This document shows positions 1 to 6,285 of a DNA stretch of 13,265 nucleotides, piece by piece (position 1 is the first letter of the stretch; each line of letters opens with the position of its first letter). The notes beneath the pieces were generated by a model. That model did no database searches. It was given only the letters and a program-made list of their open reading frames with translations, and had not been told where the DNA came from. Both the position numbers and the translations under genes were made by a program. Origin of the DNA: Candidatus Borrarchaeota archaeon. GTDB taxonomy: Archaea; Asgardarchaeota; Sifarchaeia; Borrarchaeales; Borrarchaeaceae. The DNA lies in NCBI GenBank assembly GCA_016840645.1, contig JAEORY010000063.1, forward strand, positions 1-13,265, given 5' to 3'.

Positions 1-1
1 A

Positions 2-418
2 CAACTTAGCCTGCGTTATAGCCCTAAATTTAGTATTAGTATTGCCTCTCTTTTCTTCGCTCTTCTTCATTGGATAAATATTTTGATCTCTTTAGGTATT
101 AGGTCTTTTACTTCTTTGTTGCTTTTTAGCATTAATATGGTGCTGGGAGGTGTTTGGCTAGGATATGCATACTATAAAACTAATAATAACCTATGGTTGC
201 CCATCGCTTTACATTTTGCCTGGAATGTCGTTGGCTATTTCTTTTTTGGGTCTTTATTCACAGGTGGTTCAGTAGTAACTTACTTAATAGATCCTATTTT
301 GATAGAATTTGAATGGAGTATTTTAACTGCCTTGATACTCAGTTTAGGCACTGTTATGATATATTTGGTTTCTAAAACATCCGTCTTGTCTATGCCACAA
401 GAAGAAGCGCACATATGA
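2..418 (+). CDS. CPBP-family (CAAX-like) intramembrane protease, 5'-truncated at window edge
   Basis: The frame is open from base 2 without a start, so this is the C-terminal part of a gene that begins outside the window. The visible 138 residues contain the second and third signatures of the CPBP/Abi intramembrane metalloprotease family: an F-x3-H motif in 'LFFALLH' (about bases 50-73) and an H-x3-N motif in 'LHFAWN' (about bases 209-226), each in a hydrophobic helix. The first motif (EExxxR) would lie upstream. Known members cleave prenylated CaaX proteins or act in bacteriocin self-immunity; most archaeal ones have no known substrate. A further hydrophobic helix follows near residues 95-115 before a short polar tail. 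It is probably not in an operon with the next gene, which is 158 bp away. The family call is fairly safe; the substrate is unknown. Confidence 0.8.
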   Translation, partial: QLSLRYSPKFSISIASLFFALLHWINILISLGIRSFTSLLLFSINMVLGGVWLGYAYYKTNNNLWLPIALHFAWNVVGYFFFGSLFTGGSVVTYLIDPILIEFEWSILTALILSLGTVMIYLVSKTSVLSMPQEEAHI

Positions 419-575
419 TTGAATACTCATTTTAGATGATCACTTGATCCTTAGATTTGTATCAAAATTGCTTGTTTTAGTATTTTTAACATTGAAAATC
501 CTAATGGGAAGAATTTTAAAGCAATTTATTTGATTACACATGAATCCTCTATTATACGTTCAAGGGGCTGAGTCT

Positions 576-857
576 ATGTCAGATTCAAAAAAGAAACGTA
601 CACTTTCAGAGTTAGAACTGAGAGAAGAAGCGCTTGAGTCAAAAGAAAATCCTTTAACATATGAAGAGTATAAGGAATTGAATCGTCTCAAGAAAAAATT
701 GGAAAGAGGAGAAATCGTTATTAATGATAAATACTTCAAATGCAATGTGTGTGGACAAGCGCATTACATTAGGGTGCAGCACACGTATGATGGTGATTAT
801 CCAGATATGCGGAATACCAAACTAATTATTGCAGAACTTGAAGAAAAAACTGAATAA
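576..857 (+). CDS. Small charged protein with a CxxC-H-H zinc-knuckle-like cluster, unknown function
   Basis: This is an unrecognised protein of 93 residues. I start it at the ATG at 576, which has AGGGG about 8 bases upstream. An ATG at 540 in the same frame has no SD and adds 12 unrelated-looking residues. Residues 1-50 are highly charged (KKKR, several E and K runs) and probably helical or coiled. Residues 56-69 hold C-x2-C-x3-H-x5-H, which could bind one zinc ion; that is inference from spacing only. The tail YDGDYPDMRNTK is conserved in a second, degraded copy immediately downstream (865-1347). The two copies differ mostly by synonymous or conservative changes, which argues that the protein was under selection. 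A nucleic-acid or protein adaptor role is possible, but nothing here proves it. Confidence 0.65.
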   Translation: MSDSKKKRTLSELELREEALESKENPLTYEEYKELNRLKKKLERGEIVINDKYFKCNVCGQAHYIRVQHTYDGDYPDMRNTKLIIAELEEKTE

Positions 858-907
858 GATCTAGCGTTATTACATTAGGATGCAGCATGTTTACGACGGG
901 GACTACC

Positions 908-1286
908 GATCCTTTCATAATAGACATCGATTCCATAAGGAACTCGTGTCTATCCACCCAAGAGAACTTGCGTGGAGCCCCCGCTAGGACGGTTGAGCGG
1001 GATACCTGCCGCCATATAGGGTGCAGGCCTTGAACGAAACGGTAGTTCGATGTCAGCGCTCCCGCAGAATCGACAGTGTACGGGATTACTGGACTGAGGG
1101 CAAGGATGTGGTCCCAGGGCGAAGTATTAAACCGCTGGGTGCCTATCTCATGGATCGATTCTCACTTAGATATAGGAGGGTCTGCTTTATAAACACCTCG
1201 CCTCAGCAGCGTCACTGGCGGACCTTCGACATCGGAAGATGTTTCTGCAGTTGATTATATATAGCTACATAATCACTAACTATTAT
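908..1286 (+). ncRNA. Candidate structured RNA / non-autonomous insert: chain of about ten stem-loops
   Basis: This segment is GC-richer than its surroundings and has no credible coding content. Read in order it forms nearly contiguous hairpins: 920-953 (7 bp plus TTCC/GGAA, loop ATAA), 954-975 (4+4 bp around a C-C mismatch, loop AGAA), 980-1001 (6 bp), 1005-1027 (5 bp plus an inner stem), 1030-1050 (6 bp), 1051-1075 (outer 4 bp plus inner GCG/CGC), 1110-1143 (8 bp with one bulge, plus 2), 1144-1172 (5 bp), 1176-1227 (10 bp including G-U) and 1229-1242 (5 bp closed by a GGAA tetraloop). An AT-rich tail (1243-1286) follows. CTACC at 903-907 and 1287-1291 flanks it. I could not match it to RNase P, SRP, 5S or group I/II intron signatures. 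The strand is assigned by the GNRA-type loop and is uncertain. Confidence 0.5.
1254..1264 (+). promoter_or_regulatory. TATA-like box in the insert tail, possible promoter for the uxaA-like gene
   Basis: ATTATATATAG lies about 100 bases before the ATG at 1365. It would place a transcript start near 1285, giving a leader of about 80 bases. If real, the inserted element supplies the promoter of the downstream gene after its original operon partner was destroyed. A second AT box, CTTTATAAA, occurs inside the structured region at 1185-1193. Confidence 0.3.
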
Positions 1287-1364
1287 CTACCCTGATATGC
1301 GGAATACTAAGTTAATAATTACAGAAATTGAAGAAAAAACTGAATAAGACCATGAGGTGAACTT

Positions 1365-2528
1365 ATGGAATTTATGGGTTATAAACGTCCTGATGGGTCG
1401 GTTGGGGTGAGAAACTATGTTGGAATTATTCCTGCTGTTGTGTGTGCAAACGAAGTGGTAAGCGCTATAGTTGACCAAGTCGGAGGACCAACCAAAGCCT
1501 TACTACATAATCAAGGTTGTTGTCAACTGAAACCCGATTTAGAGCAAATTGAACGAACTTTGATAGGCCTTGGGAAAAATCCTAATTTAGCAGCAGTCCT
1601 TGTAGTGAGTTTAGGCTGTGAAAGTGTCAAAGCCGATCGAATTGTTGAAGAAATTGAGAAAACTGGAAAACCAGTTGAAAAAATAGGCATCTATGACTTG
1701 AAAGGTAGCACGAATGCCATTGAAGAAGGCGTAAAAATTGCCAAGAAACTGGTGGACTATGCTAATGAAAGTGAAAGAACACCTGCCTCGATTGAGGACC
1801 TTACTATAGGCATCAAGTGTGGGGCAAGCGATACTACGTCAGGGTTAGCTGCTAATCCAGCAGTTGGTGTTGCTACAGATATAATGATCGATGCAGGATC
1901 TAGTGTAGTTTTTGGCGAAGTCACGGAGTTCATTGGTGCAGAACACATCCTTGCTAGACGGGCAGCAAATGAGGATGTAGCTAACAAAATATATGGCTAT
2001 GTCAACGCGATGGAGAAAAGGGCAGAAGCGGTTGGAGTAGATCTTCGAGGATCACAACCCACTGCCGGGAATATCCGTGGTGGATTGACAACTATTGAAG
2101 AGAAATCTCTTGGCGCAATAATCAAAGGCGGAACACGCACAATTCAAGAAGTTATGAATTACAGCGAAAGTCCTACGAAAAAGGGACTTATCGTCATGAA
2201 TACGCCTGGTTTCGAAATAACCGTTTTGACTGGTCTTGCTGCTACTGGTGCTCAAATTTTGCTCTTTACTACAGGACTGGGAGCACCTCAAGGTCATCCG
2301 ATGACCCCGGTAGTAAAAATCACAGGGAATTCACAAACGATGGAACGAATGGGTGACCATATTGATGTTGATGTAAGTGGAATTCTCTCAGGGACACTGA
2401 CAATGGATGCCGCAGGAAAGAAAATTGTGGATCAGATAGTTGAGGTTGCAAACGGTGAGCAAACAAGAGCTGAAATACTCGGCTATACAAAATCAATGGA
2501 TATTTATGTGTTAGGTCCGGTGGTTTAA
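1365..2528 (+). CDS. UxaA-family hydrolase/dehydratase (altronate dehydratase large domain, no SAF domain)
   Basis: This 387-residue protein matches the catalytic part of altronate/galactarate dehydratases and the SuyB subunit of sulfolactate sulfo-lyase, which eliminate water (or sulfite) from sugar-acid-like substrates with a metal ion. Recognisable stretches are the N-terminal GYKRPDGSVGVRNYVGIIP, LGCES near residue 85, CGASDTTSGLAANPAVG near 150, GAEHILARRA near 190, GGLTTIEEKSLGAI near 235 and the MNTPGFE and TTGLGAPQGHP stretches near 275-310. The N-terminal SAF domain of full-length UxaA (about 495 residues) is absent and no separate SAF gene is visible nearby. AGGTGA lies 7 bases before the start. 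The substrate cannot be told. A link to the LarA-like gene (both act on hydroxy acids) is only suggestive because 4.6 kb separates them. Confidence 0.85.
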   Translation: MEFMGYKRPDGSVGVRNYVGIIPAVVCANEVVSAIVDQVGGPTKALLHNQGCCQLKPDLEQIERTLIGLGKNPNLAAVLVVSLGCESVKADRIVEEIEKTGKPVEKIGIYDLKGSTNAIEEGVKIAKKLVDYANESERTPASIEDLTIGIKCGASDTTSGLAANPAVGVATDIMIDAGSSVVFGEVTEFIGAEHILARRAANEDVANKIYGYVNAMEKRAEAVGVDLRGSQPTAGNIRGGLTTIEEKSLGAIIKGGTRTIQEVMNYSESPTKKGLIVMNTPGFEITVLTGLAATGAQILLFTTGLGAPQGHPMTPVVKITGNSQTMERMGDHIDVDVSGILSGTLTMDAAGKKIVDQIVEVANGEQTRAEILGYTKSMDIYVLGPVV

Positions 2529-2546
2529 GAACCCACAGGAAACACC

Positions 2547-2575
2547 TTTTTTTGTTAAGATCTATGGATTTTTTT
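2547..2575 (+). terminator. Oligo-T terminator region after the uxaA-like gene
   Basis: Two T7 runs at 2547-2553 and 2569-2575 follow the stop within 50 bases, on the sense strand of the upstream gene. Archaeal RNA polymerase stops at such tracts without needing a hairpin. Confidence 0.5.
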
Positions 2576-2591
2576 CTTTCACTTGCTTTTT

Positions 2592-3107
2592 CTAATCTTC
2601 CATGAATTCTTGAGGAAAGAGTACTACACCCGCCTTATTTTCAAGAGCCTTTTCAGTTAATTCAATGGCCATGAATGCTCCATCTGGGACTTCAAATGGA
2701 CACTGAACACCCCATTGTGAAGCTTTTTGAAAGCCAAACTTAGGATAATAGTCTTTATGCCCCACAACAATTATTGAATCAAACTCCAACTCTTTTGCCT
2801 TTTCAATCCCTTTCTTTATCAATTTTCCCCCGACTCCTTGTTTCTGCAGCTCAGGGATAACCGCAATTGGAGCAAGCATAAGGGTTTCAAATTCTGATTC
2901 ACCAACAATTTTTATTTTTGAAAAAAGAATATGGCCAACAATCTCGTTATCTTTTTCAGCTACTAAGGAAAGTTCTGGAACAAAATTGGGACCTCTTCTG
3001 ATTTTTTCAATCAGTTTGCTTTCATTTTCCTGACCAAAAGCCATTTCATTTATTTCATAAACCCGTTTATAATCTTCTTTAACTTCTTGTCTAATTCTTA
3101 TTTCCAT
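2592..3107 (-). CDS. GNAT-family N-acetyltransferase (YhbS-like)
   Basis: A single-domain GNAT enzyme of 171 residues, the usual length, expected to move an acetyl group from acetyl-CoA to an amine of an unknown acceptor in the cytoplasm. The N-terminal strand-helix starts IRIRQEVKEDYKRVYEI. Strand 4 with the acetyl-CoA pyrophosphate-binding loop is at residues 80-100 (Q88-x-Q90-G-V-G-G94). YYPKFGF at 120-126 is the typical beta-bulge/aromatic segment of the COG3153 (YhbS) group, followed by PDGAFMAIEL. The start at 3107 has AGAGGTAACC just upstream. It is transcribed alone, convergent with the uxaA-like gene and divergent from the CPBP protease gene. Family certain, substrate unknown. Confidence 0.88.
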   Translation of the reverse strand: MEIRIRQEVKEDYKRVYEINEMAFGQENESKLIEKIRRGPNFVPELSLVAEKDNEIVGHILFSKIKIVGESEFETLMLAPIAVIPELQKQGVGGKLIKKGIEKAKELEFDSIIVVGHKDYYPKFGFQKASQWGVQCPFEVPDGAFMAIELTEKALENKAGVVLFPQEFMED

Positions 3108-3243
3108 CGTGGTTACCTCTATTATCCTAAGCGAAGAATAAAAAAAAGCTACGATTGTTGAACTGATGTATCATCAGTTATTTAAATGAAATGGTCCATA
3201 AGACTTAGTCGTAAAAAATGGCGAGCGCGTAAATAACTCAAAA

Positions 3244-3250
3244 TTTATAT
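3244..3250 (+). promoter_or_regulatory. TATA-like box for the CPBP protease gene
   Basis: TTTATAT in the 199-bp divergent spacer (3108-3306) would place transcription start near 3272, about 35 bases before the ATG at 3307. The spacer shows no gene. The box for the divergent GNAT gene is less clear; a T-rich stretch on the minus strand near 3136-3150 is a weak candidate. Confidence 0.4.
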
Positions 3251-3306
3251 CGGAAGTTCTCTTGAAGTGTTTTAGCAAAAAATAATGGTCTTAGGGGTTT
3301 AAATAA

Positions 3307-4140
3307 ATGAATATCACAGATTTCACCAAGCAGCATCCTATTGCGATGTTTTTAGCGATTGCTTTCATATGGACTTGGGCTGCAATGACAGTTATACTCG
3401 CATTGTTTCCTATTGGAACTAATCCAACTGAAATAGCCCCTATCTTCCTTGTATTAATATTAATAGGTGGTTTCGGTCCCAGCATATCAGGTTTCATTGT
3501 TACACGTATTTATTATGGAAAAGGAAGTGTATGGGCTCTTTTAGGTAAATTAAAACGATGGCGAGTCAACATAGGTTGGTATGGCGTTGCATTGCTCATG
3601 ATCCCTCCTTTAGCCGTAATCACACTCCTCATCGGTTCAGCATTTGGTATCCCATTACCCACAAGTGAACAAATCTTCAGTGTATTGCTGATAGGTCTGA
3701 TATGGCCGCTCCTTGCTGCCCTTGGAGAGGAATTCGGCTGGCGAGGATTTGCCCTACCGAAGCTTCAGGAACGGTACAATGCCTCAGTCACAAGTGTCAT
3801 CATTGGTTTGTTCTGGGGATTATGGCATCTGCCTATGGATATATTCGGCACAGGAAATTATGGTGTGCTCTTCTTTCCTAATTTTATTCTTGTTCATGTG
3901 ATTTCGGTCACAGTACTAGCCACTCTTATGACTTGGATTTATAACAACACAGAGGAGAGCATGTTGATGATGATCTTGTTCCATTATGGCATTACATTTT
4001 CCGCCATCATCATCCTCCCAGGAGGACTGGGTGCTATTGATAGCTTGATTACCTGGCTAATTTATACGTCTCTTCAGCTTGTTATTGTAGCGATCGTCAT
4101 CGCCTATGCGGGTGCAAAGAAATTGGTAAGAGACTCCTAA
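3307..4140 (+). CDS. CPBP-family intramembrane metalloprotease
   Basis: A 277-residue membrane protein with all three family motifs in order: E141-E142-x3-R146 in GEEFGWRGF, W170-x3-H174 in FWGLWHLP, and H226-x3-T230 in FHYGIT. The glutamates and histidines are the expected metal and catalytic residues. Two motif positions deviate from consensus: Trp instead of Phe in motif 2 and Thr instead of Asn in motif 3; both occur as variants in this large family. About eight hydrophobic helices are visible, starting at residues 11-33 and 44-66. The start follows a weak TAGGGG. Related proteins process prenylated CaaX peptides or give resistance to peptides; the archaeal substrate is unknown. It is the second family member in this window (see 2-418), but the two are not adjacent. 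Confidence 0.9.
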   Translation: MNITDFTKQHPIAMFLAIAFIWTWAAMTVILALFPIGTNPTEIAPIFLVLILIGGFGPSISGFIVTRIYYGKGSVWALLGKLKRWRVNIGWYGVALLMIPPLAVITLLIGSAFGIPLPTSEQIFSVLLIGLIWPLLAALGEEFGWRGFALPKLQERYNASVTSVIIGLFWGLWHLPMDIFGTGNYGVLFFPNFILVHVISVTVLATLMTWIYNNTEESMLMMILFHYGITFSAIIILPGGLGAIDSLITWLIYTSLQLVIVAIVIAYAGAKKLVRDS

Positions 4141-4189
4141 ACAGCGATCTAATTATGTATACCGGCGTTACAGCTAATGCTCCTACTTC

Positions 4190-4197
4190 TTTTTTTT
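4190..4197 (+). terminator. T8 terminator after the CPBP gene
   Basis: A run of eight T residues preceded by a pyrimidine-rich stretch lies 50 bases after the stop on the sense strand, in the convergent spacer 4141-4308. The remainder of that spacer shows nothing recognisable. Confidence 0.5.
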
Positions 4198-4294
4198 GAT
4201 ACAACGAAAGAATTTCAGTAGAATTAAGATCTTCCTTTAGTTGTTCTTAGAATCCGTAATAAATACAAGACCAGCATATATCATTTTTTAATAG

Positions 4295-4316
4295 AAAAAA
4301 AGAGGGATTTAGCCCT
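4295..4316 (-). terminator. Short hairpin plus T7 overlapping the stop codon of the 4309-5193 gene
   Basis: On the minus strand AGGG (4316-4313) pairs with CCCT (4306-4303) around a 6-base loop that includes the TAA stop (4311-4309), followed within two bases by seven T residues (4301-4295). This resembles a minimal intrinsic terminator. Confidence 0.45.
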
Positions 4317-5193
4317 TTATTGCCTTTAGATTGAAGAACCAAAGCGTAAAAGCTATTATTTCTATCGGACTGATAATAGCGTTGATAATCGTGCTGATGA
4401 CCATGGAAACTATTAGTATAGTTGTGATGGAAGCAATTGCACCACCAATCGCACCAACAACTCCGGTGATAATAGCGATCACAATTCCTAAGATAAATGT
4501 TAGCCACCATTTTCCTTTTACCAAATACCAACTACGCTTCAGTGATTGAACTGCTCCAGAATCTTCTAATATAATGCTCTGGATGGCCACTGTGAAATAT
4601 GTAGTTATAATAATGATAAGTACTACCATTATCAAGACGCCGAGTAAAACACCAGCGATAATTGCTAATATATTACCTGTGCCTGCTAATGCAAATATTA
4701 AAGCAAAAATGATAGCAATTCCAACTGCTACTACGCCTAGGATGATCAATATTATCAGTATTGTAGCGCCAAGCAATGATGGAAATCGTGAAAGCGCATG
4801 TGAAAGACTATCTTTTAGACTAGGCCCTTCAACTCCTTGATGTAAATCTGCAGCATATTTAACGAGCATACCCTCAATTAGAAGCTCAAAAAACACTGTT
4901 ATGAGTACTGCTACAGCTATGCCTACAAACATTGTAGGTAACACAGTTTGCCATTGTGTTGCCCAGTCGATTGGTGGTGAAGGTATATCCGTCACGTAAG
5001 ATACACCAAGCAAGAAGCCAAGATCAAATCCAAACGCAGCAAGTGCCCCAAAAATAATTAAGATAGAGATCAGAGAGATTAAGAGATACGGTAGCATGAA
5101 ATATGGAAGTTTCCTCGCCCAATAAGTGAAAGTTAACTTTAATGCTTCGACAAATCCGAGCTCTTCAGAAGATCCTACTTTTGTTTTCTCCAA
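4309..5193 (-). CDS. Polytopic membrane protein, GPDPase-membrane-domain-like
   Basis: About 294 residues, mostly hydrophobic, with some six membrane segments. A short amphipathic lead (EELGFVEALKLTFTYWARK) precedes the first segment. The sequence AVQSLKRSWYLVKGKWWLTF near residues 220-240, placed before the last pair of helices, is typical of the GPDPase_memb/DUF7544-like integral membrane families common in archaea. Their role is unknown, and the catalytic glycerophosphodiester domain is absent here. I start it at the TTG at 5193, which has GGGAG seven bases upstream. An in-frame ATG at 5214 and a TTG at 5217 lie upstream without SD and add 7-8 residues; a short-leader start there is possible because an AT box sits near 5250-5262. 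It is an isolated unit. Confidence 0.7.
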   Translation of the reverse strand: MEKTKVGSSEELGFVEALKLTFTYWARKLPYFMLPYLLISLISILIIFGALAAFGFDLGFLLGVSYVTDIPSPPIDWATQWQTVLPTMFVGIAVAVLITVFFELLIEGMLVKYAADLHQGVEGPSLKDSLSHALSRFPSLLGATILIILIILGVVAVGIAIIFALIFALAGTGNILAIIAGVLLGVLIMVVLIIIITTYFTVAIQSIILEDSGAVQSLKRSWYLVKGKWWLTFILGIVIAIITGVVGAIGGAIASITTILIVSMVISTIINAIISPIEIIAFTLWFFNLKAIKG

Positions 5194-5446
5194 ACGTTTC
5201 ACTCCCTTCAACATCAATAATGATTTAATACAGATGTGTTTCTCATTTTTATATTTTTTAGAGATGGTCTAGAAGTGATTTTTTGTTGTATCCATAATTG
5301 AGCAGATAACAGGCTTGACATTCTCTAACCTTGAAATTCTATATCGGCTATTACAAACAAAAATAGTTAGTGTTTTATACTAGAACATGACAGAGTCATT
5401 TTAAACTGAAATGTTGAGTAACAACAATTGTCTAACAATTCTTGAC

Positions 5447-5455
5447 TTTTATAAA
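5447..5455 (+). promoter_or_regulatory. TATA box of the DUF4386 gene
   Basis: TTTTATAAA is the best archaeal TATA match in the 5218-5475 divergent spacer. Its centre is only about 25 bases before the ATG at 5476, predicting a transcript that begins at or next to the start codon even though AAGGGG is present at 5463. An alternative box, TTTTATACT, lies near 5373-5381. For the divergent gene, an AT-rich box lies on the minus strand near 5250-5262. Confidence 0.5.
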
Positions 5456-5475
5456 CAGAACAAGGGGTAAAAAAA

Positions 5476-6165
5476 ATGAATTCAGACAGGCAGACCGCAA
5501 TAATTGTGGGCGTATTGTTTATAATTGCTACTGTTATGCTTTTTATTGGAGGAGTTGTTTACAATCCTATTTTAGGTTCTCCGGATTATCTGGATAATGC
5601 TTATCCAAATAGAACAATTGTGATAATTGGAATTTTGCTTGAGTTTACAATAGTCCCTGCAATACTTCTTATACCAGTATTCTTGTTTCCCATTTTAAAA
5701 AAACACAATGAAGCATTAGCCCTAGGGTATGTTGGTTTCAGATTTCTTGAGGCAGTACTAATAATAGTTATTGAAAGTCTCAGGCTGTCACTTATCAATG
5801 TAAGTCAGGATTACTTAAATAGCGGTGGGATGGATGCTTCATATTTTCAAAACATAGGTCGCGCAATTCAAGTTACGAGTGATTGGACCTTTTCGCTTTA
5901 TGTTATCGTTTTTGCTTTAGGGGCCTTGATACTTTATTTTGTATTATATAATTCAAAACTAATTCCCCGAATTATATCGGCCTGGGGATTCATTGCTGCC
6001 GCATTAATGTTAATAGGTACTGTGCTTATTATGGTTGGCATATTTACTGGAATTTCGGAAGTGGAATTGAATCTCATTTTTGCCATGCCAATAGCAGTGC
6101 AGGAAATGGTATTAGCGGCATGGCTGATAGTAAAAGGATTCAATCCATCTGCAATCAATTCCTAG
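5476..6165 (+). CDS. DUF4386 family membrane protein
   Basis: A 229-residue protein with six hydrophobic segments at about 8-30, 47-72, 84-106, 135-158, 165-190 and 200-220. It matches DUF4386 in length and layout: an N-terminal basic/polar lead (MNSDRQ), then a large loop (residues 107-134), then a tail ending in a helix followed by a short polar end. Motif-like positions include GYVGFRFLEA near residue 88 and AWGFIAAALML near 168. No catalytic residues are evident and the family has no established function. It lies alone between a divergent membrane-protein gene and a convergent HAD gene. The family assignment is by overall pattern. Confidence 0.75.
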   Translation: MNSDRQTAIIVGVLFIIATVMLFIGGVVYNPILGSPDYLDNAYPNRTIVIIGILLEFTIVPAILLIPVFLFPILKKHNEALALGYVGFRFLEAVLIIVIESLRLSLINVSQDYLNSGGMDASYFQNIGRAIQVTSDWTFSLYVIVFALGALILYFVLYNSKLIPRIISAWGFIAAALMLIGTVLIMVGIFTGISEVELNLIFAMPIAVQEMVLAAWLIVKGFNPSAINS

Positions 6166-6235
6166 TCTACAAAAACAGAAATAAACGAGAAAAAATGAGC
6201 ACATTTACAGTATCGAAACTAATACCAAAACTTGA

Positions 6236-6269
6236 ATTGCGTGAAATAAAGGATTCACGCAATATTTTT
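6236..6269 (+). terminator. Perfect 10-bp hairpin followed by T5 between convergent genes
   Basis: Bases 6236-6245 (ATTGCGTGAA) and 6254-6263 are exact reverse complements with an 8-base loop, followed one base later by T5 (6265-6269). The hairpin lies 70 bases after the DUF4386 stop and just before the HAD stop, so it could end transcription of the + strand gene or protect mRNA 3' ends from both sides. A dyad protein-binding site is the alternative. Confidence 0.5.
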
Positions 6270-6285
6270 ACCCACAAAAAACAAG

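Larger units (their letters stand above)
903..1291. repeat. Possible 5-bp target-site duplication (CTACC) flanking the insert
   Basis: CTACC occurs at 903-907 and again at 1287-1291. If one copy and the intervening 379 bases are removed, the sequence rejoins as the expected paralogue of the upstream gene. The very end of the insert also carries CTATTAT (1280-1286), the reverse complement of ATAATAG at 917-923. This short inverted repeat is not quite terminal on the left. Five matching bases could arise by chance. Confidence 0.4.
865..1347 (+). pseudogene. Degraded second copy of the 576-857 gene (3' part only), split by an insertion
   Basis: Bases 865-907 and 1292-1347, joined, encode YYIRMQHVYDGDYPDMRN and on to TEIEEKTE-stop. 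This is nearly identical to the end of the upstream protein but uses many different codons. The 5' half, including the CxxC, is missing: similarity starts at about 863, right after the stop of copy 1. Bases 908-1286 interrupt the reading frame between the codons for DY and PD. Loss of the 5' part by unequal recombination between tandem paralogues, followed by an insertion, explains this best. The stop codon lies 17 bases before the uxaA-like start, so the intact paralogue was probably once in an operon with it. Confidence 0.75.

Noticed and set aside
540..575. ATG at 540 as the start of the small CxxC protein
   Set aside because: It has no SD; the ATG at 576 has AGGGG at good spacing and begins the charged domain.
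1021..1254. A 77-residue open frame in the structured insert
   Set aside because: Odd composition rich in Arg and Cys, no SD, no recognisable motif, and it overlaps the hairpin chain completely. It looks like a chance frame in GC-richer RNA-like sequence.
908..1286. RNase P RNA, SRP RNA or intron as the identity of the insert
   Set aside because: The GAGGAAAGUCC and ACAGAAYCC cores (RNase P), the GGAAGG-AGCA helix 8 element (SRP) and group I/II core motifs were looked for on both strands and not found. GAAACGG at 1036-1042 is too short to count.
4331..4840. Long + strand frames opposite the GPDPase-like gene
   Set aside because: They are antisense shadows of a hydrophobic gene: Ile- and Thr-rich, without SD or family features.
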